64,000 bases of DNA from Mucilaginibacter gossypiicola (GCF_900110105.1 NZ_FOCL01000004.1:62001-126000), one strand, 5' to 3'; shown: positions 29,214 to 38,453, numbered from the stretch's first letter. Program-made: numbers and translations. Notes: generated by a model not told the origin, from the letters alone.

Positions 29214-30205
29214 GAAATAAAATCACAATTGTTACCCTGCTGCTCCTCATTGTAGTAGCAGGGCGGTTATCAGCTCAGGTTGATCCGCATTTTTCACAGT
29301 ACTACGCTTACCCGTTATGGCTCAACCCTGCTTTGACCGGAGTTATTAACGGCGATTCGCGTGTGAACGCAAACTTTAAAAGCCAATGGGCAACCATCAA
29401 TAACGCCTATCAAACGGCGGCTATTTCTGCCGATATGCGTACAACCGATAAACTAAGCCTTGGTGTAAATATCCTTGATCAGTCGTCGGGTGGGCATAGT
29501 TTCAATTACCTGAGTGCTTATGGTGCTTTGGGCTATGCAATCTCTATTTCTGCCGATGGAAATCAGCGATTGAGCTTCGGCGTACAGGCGGGTATCATCA
29601 ACCGCAGTTTTGATATGAACAAGCTGCAGTTTGGCAGCCAGTACACCCCAATAGGCGGCTTTGACCCCAACATGCCAAGCTTTGAAAACTTCAATACCAC
29701 CAACAGCACCGTATTTGACGCCAACGCCGGGATCTTTTATTACGACGGTGATCCTTTTAAGGATGTTAATGCCTTTGGCGGTGTAAGTGTAGGGCACTTA
29801 TCAAGACCTAAAGATGCTTTTTCCGCAACATCCGGTGGGAAGATTCCTCTACGCTATACCGTTCATGGCGGTTTAAAGATCAAAGCTTCTGATTTCTTCG
29901 ACCTGACACCAAACGCGGTTTATATCAAACAGCAAGGCGCAGATATAAAAGGTTTGGGCGCTTACTCTGAATTTAAATTTCAGAACGATAATGGCCTCAT
30001 CCTGGGTTTCCTGTACCGCTTTAAAGATGCCGCCGTTGCAGATGTTGGTTACCATGTGAAAAGCCTCATTATAGGAGCAAGTTATGATGTTAACACTTCA
30101 TCCTTAAACCGTGCCACAGGTGGTAATGGTGGTTTTGAACTATCGCTGAGCTATGTATTCCGCAAACGCGTACAGGAACCTGAACCTGTTTGTCCAAGGC
30201 TTTAA
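29210..30205 (+). CDS. PorP/SprF family outer-membrane protein
   Basis: The 331-residue protein has a signal peptide (residues 1-22) and then DPHFSQYYAYPLWLNPALTG, the N-terminal signature of the PorP/SprF family. Alternating beta-barrel strands run to a C-terminal aromatic-rich strand (LSLSYVFRKR). Members pair with T9SS type-B cargo and are needed for its secretion or surface anchoring. Its ATG overlaps the adhesin stop codon (ATGA), so the two are translationally coupled; this protein is the obvious dedicated partner of the giant adhesin. It is followed by the OmpA gene after 10 bp. Confidence 0.9.
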   Translation: MRNKITIVTLLLLIVVAGRLSAQVDPHFSQYYAYPLWLNPALTGVINGDSRVNANFKSQWATINNAYQTAAISADMRTTDKLSLGVNILDQSSGGHSFNYLSAYGALGYAISISADGNQRLSFGVQAGIINRSFDMNKLQFGSQYTPIGGFDPNMPSFENFNTTNSTVFDANAGIFYYDGDPFKDVNAFGGVSVGHLSRPKDAFSATSGGKIPLRYTVHGGLKIKASDFFDLTPNAVYIKQQGADIKGLGAYSEFKFQNDNGLILGFLYRFKDAAVADVGYHVKSLIIGASYDVNTSSLNRATGGNGGFELSLSYVFRKRVQEPEPVCPRL

Positions 30206-30215
30206 TCGCTTAACT

Positions 30216-32177
30216 ATGAGAGCTATAATTATAACTATTTTCTTATCGGCCGTTACCCTAACTTGTTTTGGCCAGTACGGTAAGGATTTTCGTAACCTGG
30301 GCGATAGGGCATTTGCGGATAAGGATTATTACGAAGCCGCCTTTTATTACCGTAAGGTTGCCGAAGGTATGCACCTGCTGCAAAACAAGGAGGTGCCGTT
30401 TCAAACCATGAACAAGGCACCAAAAAAGGATAAGCCATCCGATGCTACTTATGTGAGCTACAGGCTGGCCGAATCATACCGTTTATACGAAAACTATATC
30501 GAGGCCGAAGGCTGGTATAAAAAGACTATTGATGCGCCGGATGCGTCAACCTACCCGCTCGCGAGACTTTGGCATGGGGTATGCCTTCGCGCCATACAGC
30601 GCTTTGATGATGCCATTGCCGAATTGCAGCAGTTTAATGCCGGTTATGATAAAACTGACGAAAACAAAGCTATCGCCAATAAAGAAATAGCTAACTGCAC
30701 TTTCGCTAAGGAACAGTACAAATACCCGCAACTCCTTGAAGTTGTAAAACTAAAAGGCGACTGGAACTCGGATGGCTCAGACTATGCACTGCTTCAAACA
30801 GGTGATAACTTTATGTTTACCTCATCGCGCTTTGCAAAGGATGATAAAAAGCATATCAACCGTATTTATACGGCTAATGCTGCCGGTGGTTTGAAACCGC
30901 AGGTAATTACCTTAAAAGATAATGATGCCAAAAAGGAAACCGAATATGGTACACCTTCATTAACCCCCGATGGCAAACGGATGTACCTTACCCGCTGGTA
31001 TAAAGAAGGCAGCAAAGTTTACCATAGCATTTATTTTACCCAAAAACAGGACAGCAGCTGGCAGCCGTTACATAAGCTCGGTAATAATGTTAATGCTGAA
31101 GGTTATAACGCGATACAGCCCTTTATCACTGCTGATGGGAAGAAGCTATTCTTCGTATCAAACAAGCCTGGTGGCTTTGGCGGCGATGATATCTGGGTGA
31201 GTGATTTAGGCGATGACGGTGACGCTACGAACGCCGTGAACCTGGGCAGCACTATTAATACAGATCGTAATGAGCAGGCACCTTATTATAATGCTGATGG
31301 AAAAAGGTTGATATACAGCTCGAAAGGTTTTACCGGTTTAGGTGGATTTGATTTTTTTGAAAGTAAAGGTGATATCGGCAACTGGAGCGCACCGGTAAAC
31401 ATGGGCTATCCCATGAACTCGGCTAAAGATGATCTGTATTTTATCCCCGATAACAAGGATGCTAATAAATGGTACATCAGCTCAGACAGGGAATCAGATT
31501 GTTGTTTGAACCTGTTTGAGGTACACAACAAGAGTTTTATTCTGGCCGGTATAGTCACTGATTGCGAAACCCGCAAGCCATTGGCCGGTGTTAAAGTGAG
31601 TTTTATCGACTCGCTGGCAAAGCAAACGCTTAAGGAGCTAACTACCGGGGCCGATGCCAAATATGCTTTTAAAGTAACATCAAAAAGGCCATACAATTTA
31701 AAGCTCGAGAAAACAGGCTATTTCACCAAGATATTGCCTATCCCAGCAAGTGGTCAGATGAGCAACGATACGCTGTACAATGCCGAAATCTGCTTACAGG
31801 CCTTTGAAAAGGATAAACCTATTGTGATCAATAATATTTTATACGATTTCAATAAGGCAACGCTGAGGCCCGAATCTAAAACGGTGCTCAATAGTCTGGT
31901 TACTATTATGAAAGATAACCCTAAGATCATTGTTAGGCTTGGCGCGCATACAGATTCGATAGGTAGCGTGAAATATAACATCAAGCTGTCGCAGGCCAGG
32001 GCACAATCATGCGTGGATTATATCATAAGCCAGGGAATAACCAGCGATCGCATCTACGCCAAAGGATATGGAAAAAGTATGCCTGTAGCGCCAAACTCAC
32101 TGCCTAACGGCAAGGATAACCCCGCAGGCAGGCAACTTAACCGACGCACAGAATTTACAGTAGTAAAAACAGAATAA
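30216..32177 (+). CDS. OmpA-family protein with PD40 propeller and TPR-like region
   Basis: The ATG at 30216 gives 653 residues starting MRAIIITIFLSAVTLT with a signal peptide; an earlier in-frame ATG would overlap the PorP/SprF gene and lacks signal character. TPR-like repeats occupy about 25-170. Several PD40 motifs (TPDGKRMYLTRW, TADGKKLFFVSNKPGG, NADGKRLIYSSKG) form a partial propeller. A regulatory-like beta domain (GIVTDCETRKPLAGVKV) follows near 450, and an OmpA peptidoglycan-binding domain covers about 535-653 (LYDFNKATLRPES, GHTD-type AHTDSIG, RRTEF). It probably ties the outer-membrane secretion complex to the cell wall. The arrangement adhesin-PorP-OmpA is typical of T9SS cargo loci. 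Confidence 0.88.
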   Translation: MRAIIITIFLSAVTLTCFGQYGKDFRNLGDRAFADKDYYEAAFYYRKVAEGMHLLQNKEVPFQTMNKAPKKDKPSDATYVSYRLAESYRLYENYIEAEGWYKKTIDAPDASTYPLARLWHGVCLRAIQRFDDAIAELQQFNAGYDKTDENKAIANKEIANCTFAKEQYKYPQLLEVVKLKGDWNSDGSDYALLQTGDNFMFTSSRFAKDDKKHINRIYTANAAGGLKPQVITLKDNDAKKETEYGTPSLTPDGKRMYLTRWYKEGSKVYHSIYFTQKQDSSWQPLHKLGNNVNAEGYNAIQPFITADGKKLFFVSNKPGGFGGDDIWVSDLGDDGDATNAVNLGSTINTDRNEQAPYYNADGKRLIYSSKGFTGLGGFDFFESKGDIGNWSAPVNMGYPMNSAKDDLYFIPDNKDANKWYISSDRESDCCLNLFEVHNKSFILAGIVTDCETRKPLAGVKVSFIDSLAKQTLKELTTGADAKYAFKVTSKRPYNLKLEKTGYFTKILPIPASGQMSNDTLYNAEICLQAFEKDKPIVINNILYDFNKATLRPESKTVLNSLVTIMKDNPKIIVRLGAHTDSIGSVKYNIKLSQARAQSCVDYIISQGITSDRIYAKGYGKSMPVAPNSLPNGKDNPAGRQLNRRTEFTVVKTE

Positions 32178-32207
32178 TCATGGATCTATTAACCTAAGCT
32201 ATTTTTT

Positions 32208-32552
32208 ATGAAAGAGTCAGCAACATTTCACCGCCCGTTTTTAAGAACAAAAGGATTTTCAACCTTTCACATTCACATTTTTGAGCTGATACTGCTTGGT
32301 AAAGCCAATCGCGAGATCAACAGACTTATGGGATATACACCCAAATCGCACATGGTAGTTGACCATTCGCGCCAGGTTATGAATAAACTGCTCTCGTACG
32401 AGGGCTTGTGTAAACGTGATTATAAGGATAGGGTAGTATACCCCCGAAAATACCAGTTCTGGTGGAAAAAGCTGCTTGAAAAACATAAGAATACCCTGAT
32501 CCAGAAAGCCATAATACCCGAGTACTACGAAGATGTAGCGCCCGGAATTTAA
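32208..32552 (+). CDS. Small protein with LuxR/GerE-like helix-turn-helix
   Basis: The 114-residue protein contains ILLGKANREINRLMGYTP and a following DHSRQVMNKLL helix at about 28-62. This fits the pattern of a LuxR-type recognition region (G-x-x-N-x-E-I, a turn, then a basic recognition helix). The C-terminal 50 residues are basic and aromatic. It has no receiver domain or signal peptide. It starts 30 bp after the OmpA gene on the same strand and is probably its last operon member. It may be a DNA-binding regulator of the adhesin operon, but this is inference from position; conservation is unknown to me. Confidence 0.5.
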   Translation: MKESATFHRPFLRTKGFSTFHIHIFELILLGKANREINRLMGYTPKSHMVVDHSRQVMNKLLSYEGLCKRDYKDRVVYPRKYQFWWKKLLEKHKNTLIQKAIIPEYYEDVAPGI

Positions 32553-33099
32553 AGATAAAGGGGCATGCTGTTAGGTGACGTGCCCTGGGTTGTAATGGTT
32601 AGTACGAGCCCCGCGGATAGGTGTCTGTGGGGTTCGTTGTTTTTGAAGAAATTAAATGATCTTTTTTGAAAGAGAGAGCCTCTTCATTACCGTTGACTTT
32701 AGTCAACGGTAAAAAGAAACAAATAACCGGGCTTTAGCCCAAATTAGGCGGCGTTTCGGCTGAAGCCACCTATCGTGTCCATTATTCCGTTGACTAAAGT
32801 CAACGGCAATGAAGAGAGTTATATGCAAGATTATTCGTCTTTTTGTGATGGCCGTATATCACTCCGTATCGATGGTGGTAACAATTCAATTACAAAGCCA
32901 TCGCTGTATAAAATAAAGTGTAATTAATACACTCTGAATGTTTTAAATAGTTATTATTGTGTAAGCCAATTATCTGAACAGCCCTTTTTAGCAACACTGC
33001 ATTTATTTTTTTTGCCTTGTACGTAAATCCTTTTAGCAAGGCAGAATAATGCTGCTTTTATGGCTGTTCATTAAATGTAAACCAATAATAATCTCAAAC
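32553..33099. other. Gap with an inverted-repeat element and a short palindrome
   Basis: This 547-bp stretch has no convincing gene. It contains the CCGTTGACT inverted-repeat element at 32680-32816. Closer to the next gene is a short palindrome at 32917-32933 (AGTGTA-ATTAA-TACACT), which might be an operator for the ThuA/dehydrogenase gene. Confidence 0.5.
32680..32816. repeat. Inverted-repeat extragenic element (CCGTTGACTWWAGTCAACGG ends)
   Basis: Left arm 32680-32709 and right arm 32787-32816 are reverse complements at 29 of 30 positions. Each arm holds its own palindrome CCGTTGACTTTAGTCAACGG or its complement. Between them lies a small GGGCTTTAGCCC hairpin and GC-rich sequence. There is no transposase inside. 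The structure resembles a REP/MITE-like mobile or structural RNA element dispersed in this kind of genome. Confidence 0.7.
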
Positions 33100-36000
33100 A
33101 TGTCATTAAAAACAAAACTCACCTACGTTTTTTTGACAGGATTAACTTTCCTGCTTTATTCCTTTAAAAAACCGTTCGACAAGCCGCGCGTGCTTGTATT
33201 TTCCAAGACTTTAGGCTGGCATCACTCGTGCATCCCATTCGGGATAGCTGCCATTCAAAAATTAGGCACAGAGAATGGATTCGATGTAGATACAACCACC
33301 AATTCGGCTAATTTTAATGATGATAACCTTAAAAAATACCAGGCGGTAATATTTAACTGCACTACTGGCAATGTGCTTAATGCCGTTGAACAGGCGGCTT
33401 TTGAACGCTACATCCAGGCAGGCGGCGGCTTCATGGGCGTACATTCTGCCGCTGATACCGAGTACGACTGGCCATGGTACGGCAAACTGGTTGGCGCGTA
33501 TTTTTCAAGCCACCCCAATAATTCCAATATTCGCAAGGCAACTATTGATGTAACGGATAAAAGCCAGCCAGCTACGGCTAACCTGCCCACAAGGTGGGAG
33601 CGTACCGACGAGTGGTACAACTACAAATCTATTTACAGCGGCATTCATGTGCTGGCAAGCCTTGATGAAAATACATACGATGGCGGCACCAACGGGGCTA
33701 ATCACCCTATAACCTGGTATCATGAGTTTGATGGCGGGCGTGCTTTTTACACAGGTTGCGGCCATACCGATGAAAGCTACAGCGATCCCTTGTTTTTGGG
33801 ACAGCTGCTGGGTGGCATTAAATACGCTATGGGCAATGGCAAGCCGCTTGATTATGGCAAATCATACTCAAAAGTAGCTCCGGATCAAACCCGCTTTATC
33901 AAAACGGTGCTGGTGAGCAACATTGCCTCGCCTATGGAACTGGCTGCTGCCAAAGACGGTCGCGTGTTTTTTACCCAATTGATGGGCAATTTTTCGGTTT
34001 ACAACACTAAAACCAACAAGTTTAAAGTGATCCATAAGTTCCCGATCACTTATGAAGGAGGTACAGGCGTAATTGGTTTGACGCTTGATCCGGATTTTGA
34101 AAAGAACCAGTTTGTTTATATCTATTACATGCCAGCCGGACAAACTATTGAGCCGCTTAATTTTCAGCTCTCCCGTTTTAAATTAAGCCCGGCAGATGTA
34201 CTCGACCTAAAATCAGAAAAGATCTTGTTTAAAGTGCCTGTACAAAAAGTAAGTGGTGCTCACCATGGTGGTTCATTAGCCTGGGATAAGGATAAAAACC
34301 TGTATCTGTCTACGGGCGATAGTTCAAGCCCGTTTCCGTCTGATGGTTATGCGCCGTTGGATGAACGCCCGGGTACTGAGCATTACAGCCTTGATGCGCA
34401 ACGCAGTGCTGGCAATACCAATGATTTTAAAGGTAAGATCCTGCGCATTCATCCTGAAGCTGACGGCACTTATACCATCCCCGAAGGCAACCTTTTTCCG
34501 AAAGGTATGGCTAAAACTAAACCCGAAATTTATGTAATGGGTTGTCGCAATCCTTACCGTATTGCTGTAAATCCTAAAACTTCGGTTTTATATTGGGGCG
34601 AGATAGGGCCGGATGCAGGTAATGATTCACCTCGTGGCCCGCGCGGATATGATGAGTTTAACCAGGCAAGGAAAGCCGGGAACTTTGGCTGGCCATATTT
34701 TGTGGGCAATAATTTTGCCTACTCGCATTGGGATTTTGTGAACGCCAAGCCGGGGCCAAACTTTGATCCTAAAGCGCCGGTAAATAATTCGCCTAATAAT
34801 ACCGGTTTAAATGTGCTGCCTCCGGCTATGCCTGCAATGATCTGGTACCCTTATGCTGCTTCAGATGAGTTTCCGGAATTAGGTATGGGCGGTCGTTGTG
34901 CCATAGGTGGTGATTTTTATGAGTTTGATAAAAGTGTCAAAAATCCAAATAAATTCCCTGAATATTATGATGGTACGCTGTTCGTAGCCGACTGGATGCG
35001 CAATTGGGTGATAGACCTCCGTTTTGATGAGAACGAGAACTACCTGCGTAACGAAGCCTTTATGCCTGCCAACGGTGATTTCAGGCGACCAATAGACATG
35101 CAGTTTGGTCCTGATGGTGCTTTGTATATGCTGGAATACGGTTCGGTTTATGGTGCGCAGAATGAAGATGCCCGTTTGGTCAAGATCGAGTATAATACAG
35201 GCAACCGTGCGCCGATAGCCAAAGCCAGCATTTCGGACACTGCTGCTTTTAATAAATTCAATAAAATGAAGTTCCTGACATCTGAGGTAAAGGAATTTCC
35301 GGCGAAGAAGGAAATAGCTGGGCAGGCTCCACTTAAAGTAAGCTTCAGCAGCCAAAACAGTAAAGACCTTGATGATGACGACAAGATCACCTACCAGTGG
35401 CTGTTTGACGGTAAAACAGTCGGTGCAGCCACACCATCGGCCAGCTATACTTTTACTAAGCCGGGTGTATATAGAACTATTTTAAAAGTCACTGATAGAG
35501 GCGGTTTATCCGGTCGCGATACCGTAATTGTAAGGGTTGGCAATACCAAACCTGAAGTTACTATAGCCAGCGCCGATAATAAATCATTCATCTGGAAAGG
35601 TAAACCATTCCATTATCATGTAGTAGTTAGCGATAAGGAGGATGGCAAGATCGACCCTAAAAAGGTGAAACTGTTTTACATATATAATCCGCAGCCATCT
35701 GCCAATAGTACAACACAAAACCTGACTGCTTTATCTACTACAGAAGTAAGTTATCCCGGCAAAGGTTTGATTGCTAACAGTGATTGTAAATCGTGCCACA
35801 CTATCAACAAAACTGCTGTAGGGCCAAGTTTTTTGGCTATTGCCAACCGGTATAAAATGCAGAAAGGAGCGATAGATCAGCTATCTAAAAAGATAATAGC
35901 CGGTGGTGCTGGTAGCTGGGGTACCGAACATGTGATGAGTGCGCACCCGCAACTATCAAATGCCGATACGAAGGAAATTGTGAAGTACATTTTTTCGCTA

Positions 36001-36540
36001 ACAGATAAAAAGAGCCCTGTGTTGCCGCTGCCTTTAACAGGTACGCTCAACTTAAAATTCAATAATGCTGAGCCGCGTGGTGAGTATACGCTGTTGGCCT
36101 CTTATATCGATAAAGGCGGTAAAGTTGTTGGCCCATTGAAGGCTACTGATATGGTGGTTTTGCGTAATTCGGCAATTAAGGCGGTTTATGCCGATGAATT
36201 GAAAGGTTTCAACAGGTTTAAAGATGATCTTTCGGCAGGTAATCATAAATCATACGTGCTGTTCAGAAATATCGACCTGACCAATATCAGCAAGTTTGCT
36301 TATAAATATGCGTCCAAAGATTACGATGGCGAGATCGAAGTAAGGATTGATTCGCAGGCCGGGCCGGTGATCAGCTCCGTAGCTTATTCAACCACGGGTG
36401 CCTGGGACAAAACGGGTGAAGTAACCGGACAGTTAAATAAGCCTGTGAGTGGAAAACACGACGTATATTTCTTCGCCATAAAACATTCTAAACCAAGTGA
36501 TGGTATTTTAAATTTAAAGGATATTCAGTTTGTTGAGTAG
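33100..36540 (+). CDS. Exported fusion: ThuA, PQQ/sorbosone-type sugar dehydrogenase, PKD, cytochrome c and C-terminal beta domain
   Basis: The ATG at 33100 gives 1146 residues beginning MSLKTKLTYVFLTGLTFLL, a signal-like start; an ATG 17 codons upstream is less likely. Domains in order are ThuA-like (about 28-245; FMGVHSAADTEYDWPWY), a six-bladed glucose/sorbosone dehydrogenase propeller (about 270-690; GGTGVIGLTLDPDF, GRDNPYR-like GCRNPYRIAV), PKD (about 740-830), and a class I cytochrome c with CKSCH (C896, C899, H900) and a possible Met ligand near 943 (HVMSAHPQ). A C-terminal CBM6-like beta sandwich covers about 1010-1146. The haem domain could pass electrons from sugar oxidation to the respiratory chain. 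Such fusions are common in Bacteroidota; the sugar substrate is unknown. The two isomerase-like genes follow. Confidence 0.82.
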   Translation: MSLKTKLTYVFLTGLTFLLYSFKKPFDKPRVLVFSKTLGWHHSCIPFGIAAIQKLGTENGFDVDTTTNSANFNDDNLKKYQAVIFNCTTGNVLNAVEQAAFERYIQAGGGFMGVHSAADTEYDWPWYGKLVGAYFSSHPNNSNIRKATIDVTDKSQPATANLPTRWERTDEWYNYKSIYSGIHVLASLDENTYDGGTNGANHPITWYHEFDGGRAFYTGCGHTDESYSDPLFLGQLLGGIKYAMGNGKPLDYGKSYSKVAPDQTRFIKTVLVSNIASPMELAAAKDGRVFFTQLMGNFSVYNTKTNKFKVIHKFPITYEGGTGVIGLTLDPDFEKNQFVYIYYMPAGQTIEPLNFQLSRFKLSPADVLDLKSEKILFKVPVQKVSGAHHGGSLAWDKDKNLYLSTGDSSSPFPSDGYAPLDERPGTEHYSLDAQRSAGNTNDFKGKILRIHPEADGTYTIPEGNLFPKGMAKTKPEIYVMGCRNPYRIAVNPKTSVLYWGEIGPDAGNDSPRGPRGYDEFNQARKAGNFGWPYFVGNNFAYSHWDFVNAKPGPNFDPKAPVNNSPNNTGLNVLPPAMPAMIWYPYAASDEFPELGMGGRCAIGGDFYEFDKSVKNPNKFPEYYDGTLFVADWMRNWVIDLRFDENENYLRNEAFMPANGDFRRPIDMQFGPDGALYMLEYGSVYGAQNEDARLVKIEYNTGNRAPIAKASISDTAAFNKFNKMKFLTSEVKEFPAKKEIAGQAPLKVSFSSQNSKDLDDDDKITYQWLFDGKTVGAATPSASYTFTKPGVYRTILKVTDRGGLSGRDTVIVRVGNTKPEVTIASADNKSFIWKGKPFHYHVVVSDKEDGKIDPKKVKLFYIYNPQPSANSTTQNLTALSTTEVSYPGKGLIANSDCKSCHTINKTAVGPSFLAIANRYKMQKGAIDQLSKKIIAGGAGSWGTEHVMSAHPQLSNADTKEIVKYIFSLTDKKSPVLPLPLTGTLNLKFNNAEPRGEYTLLASYIDKGGKVVGPLKATDMVVLRNSAIKAVYADELKGFNRFKDDLSAGNHKSYVLFRNIDLTNISKFAYKYASKDYDGEIEVRIDSQAGPVISSVAYSTTGAWDKTGEVTGQLNKPVSGKHDVYFFAIKHSKPSDGILNLKDIQFVE

Positions 36541-36554
36541 ACTTATTTACATAC

Positions 36555-36636
36555 CGTCATTGCGAGGAACGAAGCAATCGCAAACTTTACAGAGCGAACC
36601 TGCTAATCGGGGATTGCTTCGTACCTCGCAATGACG
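36555..36636. repeat. Inverted-repeat extragenic element (ATTGCGAGG type)
   Basis: Left arm 36555-36579 and right arm 36612-36636 are reverse complements at 24 of 25 positions around a 32-bp centre. It fills the short gap between the ThuA/dehydrogenase gene and the first isomerase-like gene. The same right-arm sequence occurs at 12-36. The transcript would fold into a strong hairpin and might also end transcription. Confidence 0.75.
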
Positions 36637-36656
36637 CATTTTTATCTTCAAAAAAC

Positions 36657-37514
36657 ATGAAAAAATCAACCATCTTTATAGCCCTTTTCGCCGCCATGGC
36701 TTTAGGGCAACAGAAAGCTTCGGCACAAGGCAAACCATTATTTACCAATCAGATCGGTGTACAGGCCTACACATTTCGCAGTAGCATGCCTAAAGCCACT
36801 GCGTCTGTATTAGATACAATCAAGTCATTAGGCATTACCGAAATTGAAGGCGAAGGGCCAAAAGGCATGCCACCTGAAGAATTCAGGAAAATGTGCGATG
36901 ACCGTGGAATCAGCATCCCATCAACCGGCGCAGGGTATGAGGCTATTGTCAATGATCCGGGCAGTGTGATCAAGCTGGCCAAAATATTAGGTGCTAAGTA
37001 CGTAATGGTTGCCTGGATTCCGCATGGTAAGGAGTTTACGTTGGATGATGCCAAAAAGGCGGTTACAGATTTTAATCGTGTGGGCAAAATTTTAAGCGAA
37101 GCAGGTTTAACTTTCTGCTACCATAACCATGGCTATGAGTTTGGCTCTTACAATGATGGTTCACTGTTTGATTATATCGCCCAAAATACTAATCCCAAAT
37201 ATGTTTCATTTGAGATAGATATCCTATGGTCGTTCCACGGCGGGCAGGATCCGGCTGCATTGATCAATAAGTATCCTTCGCGAATGAAACTGATGCACCT
37301 GAAAGATATCCGCAAGGGAGTAGCTAATGACCTTACCGGCGGCACCGATACCAAAAATGACGTTGCTTTAGGCACCGGCCAAATTAATATTCCCGAAGTG
37401 TTGAAAGCTGCGAAAAAGGCGGGTATCAAACATTACTTTATTGAGGATGAAAGTCCGTCGTACAGCGAACAGTTACCGGTTACCATTGCTTATCTGAAAG
37501 GTTTAAAAGATTAA
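36657..37514 (+). CDS. Exported sugar phosphate isomerase/epimerase-like TIM-barrel protein
   Basis: The 285-residue protein begins MKKSTIFIALFAAMALG with a signal peptide cleaved near ASAQ (residue 24). The rest is a xylose-isomerase-like (AP-endonuclease 2 fold) barrel: QIGVQAYTFRSSMP at the first strand, FCYHNHGYEFG with metal-binding His/Glu, SFEIDILWSFHGG with Glu/Asp, MHLKDI and a terminal FIEDESP Glu. These metal ligands appear intact. Export is unusual for a sugar isomerase but frequent in this Bacteroidota subgroup. It is followed after 3 bp by a second barrel protein, so they are co-transcribed, probably with the upstream dehydrogenase fusion in a sugar-oxidation or epimerisation pathway. 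The substrate is unknown. Confidence 0.8.
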   Translation: MKKSTIFIALFAAMALGQQKASAQGKPLFTNQIGVQAYTFRSSMPKATASVLDTIKSLGITEIEGEGPKGMPPEEFRKMCDDRGISIPSTGAGYEAIVNDPGSVIKLAKILGAKYVMVAWIPHGKEFTLDDAKKAVTDFNRVGKILSEAGLTFCYHNHGYEFGSYNDGSLFDYIAQNTNPKYVSFEIDILWSFHGGQDPAALINKYPSRMKLMHLKDIRKGVANDLTGGTDTKNDVALGTGQINIPEVLKAAKKAGIKHYFIEDESPSYSEQLPVTIAYLKGLKD

Positions 37515-37517
37515 TAT

Positions 37518-38453
37518 ATGAGCAATTTAAACCGCAGGCAAGTGTTAAAAGCAATAGGTTTAACGGCAGGTGCCGCTGTGTTGAGCGAAGCGGGTGCAAC
37601 GGCTACACCAATTGCCCCAAAAGCAGGTAATGGCTTTGTTTACTCGTTAAACATGAGTACTATTCGCGGGCATAACCTTGGTTTTGTCAGGGAACTTGAA
37701 GTAGCCGCCAAAGCAGGTTTTACTTCTGTTGAAATCTGGATAGATACTTTGCAAACCTATCTGCAGGGTAGAGGCACATTAACCGAAGCAAAAAAAATCA
37801 TTGACGGATTGGGGTTGAAAATTGAAGACGCTATAGGCTTTGCCCCATGGCTGGTTGATGATGAGGCAACCCGCAAAAAAGGTTTAGAACAATTACAGCA
37901 GGAAATGGAAATGCTGGCAAAAATAGGTTGCCACCGCATAGCGGCGCCACCTGCAGGCATGACCAAAGGCCCCGTAATCGATCTGGATGTGGTTACTGAA
38001 CGATATCTTACCATCCTGAAAATGGGCGAGCAAACCGGCGTTATGCCTCAGTTAGAGATGTGGGGAGGCTCACAAAATCTCAAACATATAAGTCAGGTAC
38101 TTTATGTGGCTACGCAATGTGGTAATCCTAATGCCCGCATTTTGCTTGATGTATTCCACATTTTTAAAGGCCGGTCGGCGGTTGAGGCCCTGAATTATGT
38201 TGGCCATCATGCACTGGATATTTTTCATGTAAACGACTATCCCGGAGGTATTAGTCCAGAACAAATCTCTGAACCGGACAGGGTTTATTGCGGCGATGGT
38301 ATTGCTCCGCTTAAACAGATCCTGCAAATAGTTAAAAACCCCGAACGGCCGCTGGTGATCTCGTTCGAGGTTTTTAATAAGAGTTATTATGCGCAGGATG
38401 CTTTAACGGTAGCAAAAACTGCATTGGCGAAAATGAAAGCGGTAACCGCTTAA
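37518..38453 (+). CDS. Tat-exported sugar phosphate isomerase/epimerase-like TIM-barrel protein
   Basis: The 311-residue protein starts MSNLNRRQVLKAIGLTAGAA, a twin-arginine signal (NRRQVLK) followed by a hydrophobic stretch. The barrel contains VEIWIDTL, metal-site residues in QLEMWGG (Glu), LLDVFHIFKG (Asp/His), FHVNDYPGG (His/Asp) and VISFEVFN (Glu). It belongs to the same superfamily as the preceding gene but is clearly diverged and uses a different export route, which suggests that it folds or loads its metal in the cytoplasm. The 3-bp spacing indicates coupled expression. The reaction is not known to me. Confidence 0.8.
   Translation: MSNLNRRQVLKAIGLTAGAAVLSEAGATATPIAPKAGNGFVYSLNMSTIRGHNLGFVRELEVAAKAGFTSVEIWIDTLQTYLQGRGTLTEAKKIIDGLGLKIEDAIGFAPWLVDDEATRKKGLEQLQQEMEMLAKIGCHRIAAPPAGMTKGPVIDLDVVTERYLTILKMGEQTGVMPQLEMWGGSQNLKHISQVLYVATQCGNPNARILLDVFHIFKGRSAVEALNYVGHHALDIFHVNDYPGGISPEQISEPDRVYCGDGIAPLKQILQIVKNPERPLVISFEVFNKSYYAQDALTVAKTALAKMKAVTA

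Noticed and set aside
32680..32816. Insertion sequence with terminal inverted repeats
   Set aside because: Only 137 bp long with no coding capacity, so it is listed as an extragenic element.
34879..35355. Minus-strand frame of 158 codons inside the ThuA/dehydrogenase fusion
   Set aside because: Antisense to conserved dehydrogenase blocks and without recognisable features.
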